DNA from: Synergistales bacterium
GTDB taxonomy: Bacteria; Synergistota; Synergistia; Synergistales; 79-D21
Reading direction: 5' to 3'
DNA length: 14,378 bases
Assembly (NCBI GenBank): GCA_015657435.1
Contig: JADLKH010000005.1
Location: 396,395 to 410,772 of the forward strand
Position numbers and translations under genes: made by a program
The notes under the pieces: model-generated
Database searches by the model: none
The model's input: only the letters and a program-made list of their open reading frames with translations
What the model was told of the DNA's origin: nothing
Shown here: piece after piece, positions 7,344-14,378 of the stretch
Layout of the letters: every line of letters begins with the position of its first letter
Position numbering within the stretch: the first letter of the stretch is position 1

Positions 7344-8835
7344 TGCTTCTCCCCCTTTTTCTCTTGTCGACAAGGGTTTCCATCCAATCCACCATTTCAG
7401 GGCCACCCCAGGAAAGACGATATTCCAGATCGGCCTCCCTCGCGCTCGAAAAACGGATCTCGCAACCCCTGCCCAGACTTTCCGAAATCGCGGACTTGAG
7501 GAGCCGGAACCGTCTTTCCGCTCCCGCGATGCCAACAAAGGCCCTATCGCCCCAGGGTGTTCCCGGTTTGGGAACGAAAGCATTCACCGAGAGCGACACG
7601 GACAGACGCAATTCTTTTCTGATTGCTTCCGCAAGAGCGGCGATGGCGACAATATCGTCTTCCGTCTCGGCCGGAAGCCCGATCATGAAGTAGAGTTTCA
7701 CTTTTTTCATGCCTTCGATCGAGGCCATTTCCAGCTTATCAAGAATCTCGCGATTGGTGAAAGGTTTCCCGCACCTCAGACGCATGCGGTCCGTTCCTGT
7801 TTCGGGCGCGATGGTCAGGCTTTCCCTTCCGGATTGCCTCAAAGCCCGCACCATCCTCCTTGTCAGGTTGTCAACTCGCAGCGAAGCGAACGATACGCCT
7901 TTGTTCAGTTCCTCAAGGCGGTCCAGCAGCATTTCAAGTCCAGGATAATCCCCCGCTTCAGGCGTGACCAGACCGACCTGTCCAAACGGGACCCTTGAAG
8001 CACATTCTTCCAGCGTCTCGATCACCCTGTCCAGAGGTCTCTGCCGAAGAGGGGAAAAACAGGCGGGAAGAACACAGTACGGACATCCTCGAGTACAGCC
8101 CCTCTGCAGTTCCAGAAGAAGCGTTTCCCCAAAAGCGGATTTTGGGGTGATCCAAATCCCATGCCCCACCGATTGCCCACATGGCGTCGTCGCCCCGGTT
8201 TTCACCCCGCTGCCGAGAAGATCGAGCGCCTTCTCCTCCCCCAAACCCGGGACAAGAACGGATGGGTGCTGGTCAAGGGCTCTCAGGAGCTTTTCCCGGG
8301 CCGCACCTGGCTGGTGGTTCCTGAAGCAGGCGACGAGGTGGGGAATGACGGGTTCGCCATCCCCCAACACGATGAAATCGGCAACCGCCAGAAGCATCGC
8401 GGGATTGATCGAAGTGAACGCCCCGGCTGCCCCGATCAGCGGGAATTCCCCCGAATCCCGTTGCCTGCGCCTCAATGGAATGCCGGCCAAACGCAGAAGT
8501 TGAAGAAAATTCAAGGCATCGGGTTCATAGGCGATGCTCGCCGTGATGATGGGAAAATCCTGCAGGGGACGGTGGTTTTCGATGGAAAGGTTGGGGATTG
8601 GCGAGAGGAAGAACCGCTCAACGCCAACCCCCAGTCTTTTCAAGTGATAAAAGACATAATGAAAGCCCAGGTTCGAAATCCCGGTCCCATAGTCGGAAGG
8701 AAAGACCAGAGCCCAGGAAGGATCGCCTCCCTGAGGCACGGGAAGAACCGCCACCTCTTCCAGAGTAACGGGATCCCACTCCCGGCCAAACCGGGAACGG
8801 TCTCTATCCGCGGGAACCCGTCTACTTGCCCTCAA
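7333..8835 (-). CDS. Radical SAM protein, B12-binding-like N-terminus
   Basis: The 500-residue protein carries a radical SAM cluster motif CTRGCPYC (C247, C251, C254), set in ELQRGCTRGCPYC as in B12-type radical SAM enzymes. The N-terminal region FPSDYGTGISNLGFHYVFYH, with RFGREW just ahead of it, resembles the domain found before the radical SAM core in the TIGR03960-type family. LTIAPETGTDRMR and YFMIGLPAETEDDI fit the rest of the barrel. Related proteins are often fused to or next to a TIGR03936-type domain. Substrate and reaction are unknown to me. The start is a TTG at 8835 with GGGAGG upstream; no ATG exists near the N-terminal homology. Its start overlaps a possible terminator after ftsZ, and its stop overlaps the SPOR gene. 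Confidence 0.88.
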   Translation of the reverse strand: MRASRRVPADRDRSRFGREWDPVTLEEVAVLPVPQGGDPSWALVFPSDYGTGISNLGFHYVFYHLKRLGVGVERFFLSPIPNLSIENHRPLQDFPIITASIAYEPDALNFLQLLRLAGIPLRRRQRDSGEFPLIGAAGAFTSINPAMLLAVADFIVLGDGEPVIPHLVACFRNHQPGAAREKLLRALDQHPSVLVPGLGEEKALDLLGSGVKTGATTPCGQSVGHGIWITPKSAFGETLLLELQRGCTRGCPYCVLPACFSPLRQRPLDRVIETLEECASRVPFGQVGLVTPEAGDYPGLEMLLDRLEELNKGVSFASLRVDNLTRRMVRALRQSGRESLTIAPETGTDRMRLRCGKPFTNREILDKLEMASIEGMKKVKLYFMIGLPAETEDDIVAIAALAEAIRKELRLSVSLSVNAFVPKPGTPWGDRAFVGIAGAERRFRLLKSAISESLGRGCEIRFSSAREADLEYRLSWGGPEMVDWMETLVDKRKRGRSNAI

Positions 8836-8864
8836 AAAAAAGACGCCTCCCGGCAGCCAGCGTC
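8834..8864 (-). terminator. Possible intrinsic terminator after ftsZ
   Basis: On the minus strand, GACGC and GCGTC can pair around a 13-base interior, with CT/AG as possible further pairs, and are followed directly by eight T residues. The hairpin begins in the last bases of ftsZ. The T-run includes the first two bases of the TTG start codon of the next gene, and the 3' arm contains its ribosome site. It may end or attenuate transcription leaving ftsZ. The stem is short, so this is tentative. Confidence 0.4.
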
Positions 8865-10053
8865 AGTCTCCAGCCTTCCGCCGGCGGATGACCGATGGGA
8901 TATCAAGATGGTTCGTCGGTACCCCGCTGATCTTGAAAAGATCCTCTTCCTGAGAGGAAGATCTGACCTCCGCTTCCTCCAGGTCGATGCGGTTTTTCCT
9001 GACGCGAGGGGGCATCTGCTGGACAGGTTGGGAAGAAACGGCTTTCCTCACCGTTTCAACCTTCCTGATCGGCGAAGGCACGGTGATCTGCTCGGAAAAC
9101 CCTGTCGCAATAACGGTGATCTGTATCTTTTCACCCATGGAAGGATCGACCACGTTGCCCCAAATGATCGTGGCGTCTTCGTCCGCCGCTTCCGTGATCA
9201 CGCTTGCCGCTTCGTTGATCTCATGGATCCCGAGGCTGGGGCCTCCCGTCACGTTGAAAAGGACGCCTTTCGCCCCCGCCATCTGGGTCTCCATCAAGGG
9301 ACTATTGATCGCCGCCCTCGCCGCGCTTTCCGCCCGAGACTCGCCTTCCGCCTCGCCGATGCCCATGATTGCCGAACCCGCATTGCTCATGACCGTCCTG
9401 ACGTCGGCGAAATCGACGTTCACCAAACCGGGTCGGAAAATCAGGTCGGTGACTCCCTGCACGGCCTGCCGCAAGACATCATCCGCAAGCCTGAAGGCAT
9501 CACAAAGGGCGGTTTTGCAGTCGGAGATTTCCAGCAGTTTGTCATTGGGGATGACGATGAGCGCGTCGACCTTGTCCTTCAGGTTCTCAATCCCGTTTTT
9601 CGCCTGCATCAGGCGTTTCTTTCCCTCAAAAGAGAAGGGGCGGGTGACGACCGCCACAACAAGAACGCCCATCTCCTTGGCCACTTCAGCGATGACCGGA
9701 GTCGACCCCGTTCCGGTCCCACCGCCCATTCCGGCAGTCAGGAAAACCATGTCGGCTCCCTCCAGGAGCTGACGGATCTCCTCCCGGGATTCCTTTGCCG
9801 CCTTCATGCCGACTTCGGGATCTGCTCCGGCACCCAGCCCGCGGGTCAATTCCTTGCCGAGGACTACCCTGACGTCGGCTTCGGAGGTTTGAAGGTGAGC
9901 CATATCCGTGTTGGCTCCCACGAACTCCACGCCGACAAGTCCACTTCGGGCGATATGATTCAATGCATTGTTCCCGCCGCCGCCGATGCCCATGACCTTG
10001 ATGACTTCCCTGAATGGACGGCTCGCTTTTTCGATCTCAAAAATGTCGGCCAT
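8863..10053 (-). CDS. ftsZ: Cell division GTPase FtsZ
   Basis: FtsZ is the tubulin-like GTPase that polymerises into the cytokinetic Z ring. The 396-residue protein has IGGGGNNALNHI near residue 23, the tubulin signature GGGTGTGS at 110-117, and the T7 synergy loop NVDFADV at 212-218, which supplies the catalytic aspartates. A variable linker from about 330 leads to the C-terminal peptide LDIPSVIRRR, the binding site for FtsA and other partners. The usual DIPxFLRR core is slightly changed (valine-isoleucine in place of phenylalanine-leucine). The ATG at 10053 follows a GCAGGAGGCG ribosome site in the 30-base gap after ftsA. Confidence 0.98.
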   Translation of the reverse strand: MADIFEIEKASRPFREVIKVMGIGGGGNNALNHIARSGLVGVEFVGANTDMAHLQTSEADVRVVLGKELTRGLGAGADPEVGMKAAKESREEIRQLLEGADMVFLTAGMGGGTGTGSTPVIAEVAKEMGVLVVAVVTRPFSFEGKKRLMQAKNGIENLKDKVDALIVIPNDKLLEISDCKTALCDAFRLADDVLRQAVQGVTDLIFRPGLVNVDFADVRTVMSNAGSAIMGIGEAEGESRAESAARAAINSPLMETQMAGAKGVLFNVTGGPSLGIHEINEAASVITEAADEDATIIWGNVVDPSMGEKIQITVIATGFSEQITVPSPIRKVETVRKAVSSQPVQQMPPRVRKNRIDLEEAEVRSSSQEEDLFKISGVPTNHLDIPSVIRRRKAGD

Positions 10054-10083
10054 GCCGTTCGCCTCCTGCAGGATCCAGAATGG

Positions 10084-11409
10084 TCAAAACAAGTCCTTCA
10101 CGGATTTCCGGATATTCTCCATCACGGTTTTGAGAGTTCCGTCACCAGCCTTTTTCCTGCCGTTCCCGGCACTCATGCCTCCCCTGGCCCCTCGTTTGTT
10201 TCGAAGGGTCGAAACAGCCCCCTCCGAAGGCAGATCCGACTCGATGTAACGATAGGGGTTCCTTTCCTTCTCCAGGATGTAACGGATGACTCCGGCTCCT
10301 CCGGAGTATTCTTCGCTGTTCATCCCGGGGGGCATGCGGTTCGCGTCGATCGGTCCCGCCACCCGTACCGGCATGTCCAGCAACCTCGAGACATAGGCAT
10401 CCAACCCGGCCAGTCTGGAGACTCCACCCGTCAGGACGACTCCGCCGGGCATCATGGAAATTCCCGATTCCTTCAACTCGTTTACGACAAGAGAAGAGAA
10501 AAGTTCATCAAGGCGGCAGGCAATGACCTCAACAACCTCACGAACACTGAAGGAAAGGGTTTTTCCCATGCTCTCGATTTCGATCTTTTCGTTCTGTCCA
10601 AAACCGTCCGGCGAAAGGGACACGCTCTTCTTCAGGGCGTCGGCACGGCTGATCGGAATTCTCAAGACACAAGCCAGGTCGTTGGTGATATGATCTCCGC
10701 CGACAGGAATGACGGAAAGCCTCCTGGGCCTTCCCTCTGAGAACACCGAAACTCCCGTTGTTCCCCCGCCCAAATCCACCACCGCCACACCGGCCATGGC
10801 TTCTTCGTTGGAAAGGCATCCCAAAGAACTGGCAAGGGGCTTCATGACAAGCCCGGAGACCTCCAGACCTGCCTTGCCCACGCTGTTGACGACGTTCTGG
10901 ATCACTGCGCTCGGCACGATGATCGACTGGAGCTCCACCTCGAGCCTGACTCCCGTCATATCGAGAGGGTCATCGATTCCCGGGTGTCCATCCAGAGTGT
11001 ATTCAACGGGAATCGTGTGGAGGATGCAGCGGTTGACGGGGACGGCAATCTCGGATTGGGCGGCTTCGATGATGCGGTCCACGTCATCCATGGTCACCTG
11101 CCTTGCCGACCGGCCGAGCGAGATCATTCCCTTTGTCCGTACGCTGGTCGCCTCAGCACCCGAAAAGGCCACCGTCACCTCGTCGATTCCCAGGCCCACC
11201 ATGCTCTCGGCGTCTTCAATCGCCGCCTGAATCGAACGGGTGGCCTGGTCCAGGTTGACGATCATCCCTTTCCTTATTCCCATGGAAGGGGCCTCTCCGA
11301 CTCCGATGATCTGCGCTTCGCCAGATCGGGAATCCAGCTCTGCCACGACTACCGCGATTTTAGTGGTACCCAGGTCCAAACCGACCAAAAGATCGGGTCC
11401 GTCTTTCAA
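10084..11409 (-). CDS. ftsA: Cell division protein FtsA
   Basis: FtsA is the actin-like ATPase that ties FtsZ filaments to the inner membrane and recruits later division proteins. The 441-residue protein shows the actin-fold phosphate motifs LVGLDLGTTKIAV (8-20) and VDLGGGTTG (211-219), the adenosine motif TGGVSRLAGL near 340, and an FtsA-type 1C domain between the first two. It ends in a basic, amphipathic helix (TLKTVMENIRKSVKDLF) of the kind that inserts into the membrane. The start is TTG at 11409: its bases overlap the ftsQ stop as TTGA, and AAGGGAG lies nine bases upstream. That arrangement couples FtsA translation to FtsQ. Confidence 0.96.
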   Translation of the reverse strand: MKDGPDLLVGLDLGTTKIAVVVAELDSRSGEAQIIGVGEAPSMGIRKGMIVNLDQATRSIQAAIEDAESMVGLGIDEVTVAFSGAEATSVRTKGMISLGRSARQVTMDDVDRIIEAAQSEIAVPVNRCILHTIPVEYTLDGHPGIDDPLDMTGVRLEVELQSIIVPSAVIQNVVNSVGKAGLEVSGLVMKPLASSLGCLSNEEAMAGVAVVDLGGGTTGVSVFSEGRPRRLSVIPVGGDHITNDLACVLRIPISRADALKKSVSLSPDGFGQNEKIEIESMGKTLSFSVREVVEVIACRLDELFSSLVVNELKESGISMMPGGVVLTGGVSRLAGLDAYVSRLLDMPVRVAGPIDANRMPPGMNSEEYSGGAGVIRYILEKERNPYRYIESDLPSEGAVSTLRNKRGARGGMSAGNGRKKAGDGTLKTVMENIRKSVKDLF

Positions 11410-12260
11410 TTCGATTCGCTCCCTTCCGGCCTCAGCCGCTTGCCGTCCGTTCCGTCAGGAGGTACATGCCTTGCGACGATCTTCCCTTCGTATGTGGCGT
11501 CGACGATCAGAGTGCCTTCTCCTGCACGCCCCGGTTCCGCCAGGATCTTGCGTATCGCGGGAAAAATCGTTTCCCATTCTTTCGTTTTGTCTCCCAATTC
11601 CAATTGTATCCTTTGGCTGTTCCTTTGCGCAACGACTTTCAAGTATCGGACCCCTCCACGCATGGAAACCGTCGTTCGAAGCGGCCTTCCGAACCATCCC
11701 TGTTTTGAAAGCTCGTCATTCCACTCCCTGAGGTCCTGAACCGGGAGTGTGGACAGCTGGACGATAGACTGGCGCCGGCTAGGGTCCCCAAAGGGGTTAA
11801 GGAGGTTCTTGTCCCACTCCCAGCACGGCAGCATGACGGGCTTCCTTCCCTTCTGGGCGTTTTCGGCCATCGAAAGGGACCTGGGCCAAATGGTTCCATC
11901 CTCGGAGAGGATAAAATCCTGTCCCTGGTAAACCAGGACAAGCCAAGGAACATGGGGACGAACGGAGATCCCGATTCGGCCCCATCCCGTAATCGAGACC
12001 GTAATTTCGGCGGGATACCGTTCCTCAAGTTCCCGGACAATCGCGTCTCTTCTCAGGAGGGGGATAATCCAGAACCGCCTGGAAAGACTTCCGATCGACC
12101 GCCACAGGACCGGGTCCGGCAAGCTTCCCGAAGGAACCACGGTCAACTCGACAAGACGCAGGAGTTGGTAATGGTTCTCCGCTCCGCACAGGATTCCGAT
12201 AAAAAGGGCAAGCCACAGGAACTTTCGCCCCAGGCCGCTTCGTCTACTCCCAGGGGCCAC
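11406..12260 (-). CDS. ftsQ: Cell division protein FtsQ/DivIB-like
   Basis: The 284-residue protein has a short basic N-terminus, one membrane segment at about 13-28 (KFLWLALFIGILCGA), and a periplasmic part that begins with LVELTVVPSGSLPD, matching the start of a POTRA domain. A later ATYEGKIVARH resembles the end of an FtsQ beta domain (usually a D-R/Y-x..V). FtsQ forms a complex with FtsB and FtsL and links the Z ring to septal wall synthesis. Sequence similarity is weak, as is normal for this family; the identification leans on size, topology and its slot between murB and ftsA. The start is GTG at 12260, overlapping murB by 17 bases, with GGAGGTGA upstream. Confidence 0.85.
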   Translation of the reverse strand: MAPGSRRSGLGRKFLWLALFIGILCGAENHYQLLRLVELTVVPSGSLPDPVLWRSIGSLSRRFWIIPLLRRDAIVRELEERYPAEITVSITGWGRIGISVRPHVPWLVLVYQGQDFILSEDGTIWPRSLSMAENAQKGRKPVMLPCWEWDKNLLNPFGDPSRRQSIVQLSTLPVQDLREWNDELSKQGWFGRPLRTTVSMRGGVRYLKVVAQRNSQRIQLELGDKTKEWETIFPAIRKILAEPGRAGEGTLIVDATYEGKIVARHVPPDGTDGKRLRPEGSESN

Positions 12261-13166
12261 CGAGGAGGTTCACCTCCAGTTCCAGCCAGATTCCGGTTGC
12301 ATCGTACACCCGACGCCTGCAGACGCGAATGAGCTCCCATATGTCGCTGGCCGTGGCAGAACCGGCATTCTCAATAAAGTTCGCATGAAGTGGCGAGACT
12401 CTTGCGTCCCCGATCCGGAACTCCTTGCACCCGGAACGATCAAGGAGGAGTCCCGCGGGGTCCTCCCCGATTCCGGGATTCTTGAACACGCAACCCGCAG
12501 TCATCGCGCCATGCGGCTGCCCTTTCCGAAGCGACCAGAAACGCAGGACCCGTTCTCTGACCTGCGACCTTTCGGCCGGGTCAAGCTTCAGGCCGCACCG
12601 CGTTATCAGCCGATCCCCCTCACCCAGCGAGCTGGAACGGTAACCGAAACTGACCTCGCGAGATTCCCAGCGCCTGAAGGTGCCGTTCTCCTCCACCGAT
12701 TCGATCCACTCGACTTTTTGCCCCATGGAATCCGCCCCTGCTCCGGCGTTGCAGATCAAGGCGCCTCCGATACTCCCATGGATCCCCGTTGCGAATTCCA
12801 ACCCCGAAAATCCGCGAGCCAGGCTGAAATTCAGCAGGTGCCGGGTAGGACAACCGGCATCCGCTTCAACAAAGAGAGTCCCGTGGTTTCCCGTCCTCCA
12901 TGAAAAACCTCTCATTCGCCCCATCCAGAGGGTCAGTCCCGGCAGTCCCGACGGGTGGACAAGGATATTGCTCCCGCCCCCAATCCTCCAGACCGGCACA
13001 CTCTCCTCCCGGCAAAAGGCAAAAGCCCCGTGCGCCTCATGGGCAGTGCGCGGGGCCAGCAGAAATTCAGCAGTTCCTCCTGCCTTCCAGGTCGTCAGGG
13101 GGCAAGAGGGACATCGGGCTGAAGAGGGATATTCAGTTTTCCTTCAAGCGCTGCAGGCCATGGCAT
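12244..13166 (-). CDS. murB: UDP-N-acetylenolpyruvoylglucosamine reductase MurB, frameshifted near its N-terminus
   Basis: MurB is the FAD enzyme that completes UDP-N-acetylmuramic acid, using NADPH. Conserved blocks are VPVWRIGGGSNILV (FAD site), LEFATGIHGSIGGALICNAG, FGYRSS, AGCVFKNP (with the cysteine variant of the catalytic serine), SPLHANFIENAG and the C-terminal LELEVNLLG. The intact frame lacks ATG, GTG or TTG between the murC stop and a GTG at 12999, which lies inside the FAD motif. Upstream in that frame the protein continues as TTWKAGGTAEFLLAPRTAHE. The missing N-terminus (MPWPAALEGKLNIPLQPDV) lies in another frame from an ATG at 13166. One extra base in the G5 run at 13098-13102 would join them, giving 307 residues, normal for MurB. 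The start overlaps murC by 23 bases and its ribosome site is weak. Confidence 0.85.
12264..12277 (-). promoter_or_regulatory. ftsQ: Palindrome containing the ftsQ ribosome binding site
   Basis: The minus strand reads GGAGGTGAACCTCC: a 5-bp stem with a four-base loop, ending three bases before the GTG start of ftsQ. The 5' arm is the Shine-Dalgarno sequence itself, so the hairpin would hide it until ribosomes finishing murB open it. The bases also encode murB residues, so chance is possible. Confidence 0.35.
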
Positions 13167-14378
13167 CGGCAACGGGCTCTTGCTGTTCGAGGCGGCTCAT
13201 GAGCTGTTCGCATGCCGCGTTGACGTTTCCGGCTCCCAGCGTAAGGACCAGGTCATCGCGCCGGGCTTCCCTCCCGATCCGCTCGACCGCTTCCTGGATA
13301 TCGCTACACAGCGTTACTTGACGAGCTCCTCTTTCGACCATCGTCCTTGCGATGAGGTCCGAGCAGACCCCCGGTATCGGCTGTTCATCCGCCGGGTAGA
13401 TGGGAACAAGGAAAAGCCGGTCTGCCAGTGTCAGCACTTCGGCAAACTCTCTGTAGAGAGCGGCCGTCCTGGTGAAACGATGCGGCTGGAAAAGCGTGAT
13501 GATCCGGCGCCCCGGAAAGATCGAACGCACCGCGCGCAGGGTTGCCGCCACTTCTCTCGGGTGATGGCCGTAGTCGTCGTAGAGTTCGATTTCTCCCACC
13601 GAACCCATGTACTGCAGGCGCCTTTTCGCACCCTTGAAGGCTTTTAGCGCCTCGCTCGCCGTTTCGAAGGGAACGTTCATGCACGACGAAGCTGCACAGG
13701 CCGCCAAGGCATTCAGGACATTGTGGTCTCCCGAAACCTTCAGCGAGATCGAGCCTTTCGGCTTGCCGTGGTGCAGGACGTTGAAAGACACCCCACCCTT
13801 CGGGATGTGGTTGACGTCGGAAGCCCCCCAATCCCAAGCTGCGCCCCAACCGTAGGTCGTGTAGGTCGTCGAGCCGCCGTCGTTGCGGCTCTGCTCGATC
13901 AGCCTGGCAGCCCCCGGGTCTTCCGCGCAAATGACAACGGATGAATCCATTTTCCGGTTCCCGAGGAAGCGGGTGAATGCCCGCTCGACCTCCTCACGGG
14001 TCCTGTAGTGATCGACATGATCCCAGTCCACGTTGGTCACAACCGAAACATTCGTCCTAAAAAGCTCGAACGATCCATCGCTTTCGTCAAGTTCAGCCAC
14101 CATGGGGAGTCCCGCTCCGAGACGCGCATTCGCCCCGATGTCGCAGATCTCCCCTCCTATCGCCACGGTTGGTTTCAATCCTGCCCGATCGAGAATGAGG
14201 GCCGTCATCGAGGAAGTGGTCGTCTTCCCATGGGTTCCCGCTATCCCTACACCGAAACGCTCGTTGAAGAGGGCGCTCAGGACCTCCGCCCGCCTGGCGA
14301 TGGAGATTCCCCGCCTGGCGGCCTCGATCAGTTCCTCGTTATGCTCGGGAATCGCGCTGCTGTAGACCAGAAGGTCGG
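13144..14378 (-). CDS. murC: UDP-N-acetylmuramate--L-alanine ligase MurC (5' end outside the window)
   Basis: MurC adds L-alanine to UDP-N-acetylmuramic acid, using ATP, as the first step in building the stem peptide. The frame runs off the window edge, leaving 410 residues of a family that is usually 450-480 long, so about 45-50 N-terminal residues are missing. The P-loop GTHGKTTTS is encoded at 14238-14212. Other Mur-ligase marks are ELDESDGSFE, TNVDWDHVDHY, SGDHNVLNALAA, YDDYGHHPREV and FQPHRFTRT. An ATG at 14208 lies after the P-loop and cannot be the real start. The gene ends inside the start of murB, with which it forms a coupled pair. Confidence 0.96.
   Translation of the reverse strand, partial: DLLVYSSAIPEHNEELIEAARRGISIARRAEVLSALFNERFGVGIAGTHGKTTTSSMTALILDRAGLKPTVAIGGEICDIGANARLGAGLPMVAELDESDGSFELFRTNVSVVTNVDWDHVDHYRTREEVERAFTRFLGNRKMDSSVVICAEDPGAARLIEQSRNDGGSTTYTTYGWGAAWDWGASDVNHIPKGGVSFNVLHHGKPKGSISLKVSGDHNVLNALAACAASSCMNVPFETASEALKAFKGAKRRLQYMGSVGEIELYDDYGHHPREVAATLRAVRSIFPGRRIITLFQPHRFTRTAALYREFAEVLTLADRLFLVPIYPADEQPIPGVCSDLIARTMVERGARQVTLCSDIQEAVERIGREARRDDLVLTLGAGNVNAACEQLMSRLEQQEPVADAMACSA

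Noticed and set aside
7344..7583. 80-residue upstream extension of the SPOR gene frame
   Set aside because: It is antiphase to the conserved end of the radical SAM gene; the ATG at 7343 has its own GGGGGAGA ribosome site.
8161..10740. Long plus-strand open frame of 859 codons antisense to ftsZ, ftsA and the radical SAM gene
   Set aside because: It is a shadow frame produced by codon bias in well-conserved minus-strand genes; its translation is rich in arginine, histidine and proline and matches no family I know.

Overview
This window reads as a bacterial chromosome segment of roughly 55-60% G+C. Every recognisable gene lies on the minus strand, so transcription runs from high to low coordinates. 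Neighbouring genes overlap by a few bases or are separated by no more than about 30 bases, which is the layout of one long operon or a few nested ones. The gene set suggests a diderm anaerobe. Synergistota is my best guess, from the dcw genes followed by a molybdenum-cofactor cluster with a MoeA-periplasmic-binding-protein fusion, then rapZ/yvcK. That assignment is inference only; no rRNA or phylogenetic marker was compared.

Layout in transcription order. (1) 14378-8863, division and cell-wall genes: murC (5' end outside the window), murB, ftsQ, ftsA, ftsZ. (2) 8835-6591: a radical SAM protein of the B12-binding-like type and a single-pass SPOR-domain protein that probably binds septal peptidoglycan. 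(3) 6565-950, molybdopterin cofactor genes: moeA, a second moeA fused to a periplasmic-binding-protein-like domain, moaA, moaC, and a MogA/MoaB protein with an extra N-terminal domain. (4) 939-1: rapZ and the first 14 codons of what is probably yvcK.

The cofactor genes cover cyclisation of GTP (MoaA, MoaC), adenylation of molybdopterin (Mog) and metal insertion (MoeA). The molybdopterin synthase genes moaD and moaE are not in the window.

The most unusual part is about 3187-4825. It looks like an empty, lower-G+C spacer, but it is not one. Short matches in shifting frames let me follow the rest of the MoeA-PBP fusion and then the ribosome site and first ~25 codons of moaA through it, in the right order and with about the right spacing. 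The flanking sequence is clean. The block therefore looks like genuine coding sequence peppered with small indels and substitutions, most simply an unpolished or low-quality patch of assembly. A decayed pseudogene is less likely. A separate one-base indel in a G5 run (13098-13102) shifts the frame of murB, an essential gene, and supports residual sequence error. I found no RNA genes, CRISPR arrays, insertion sequences or phage genes.
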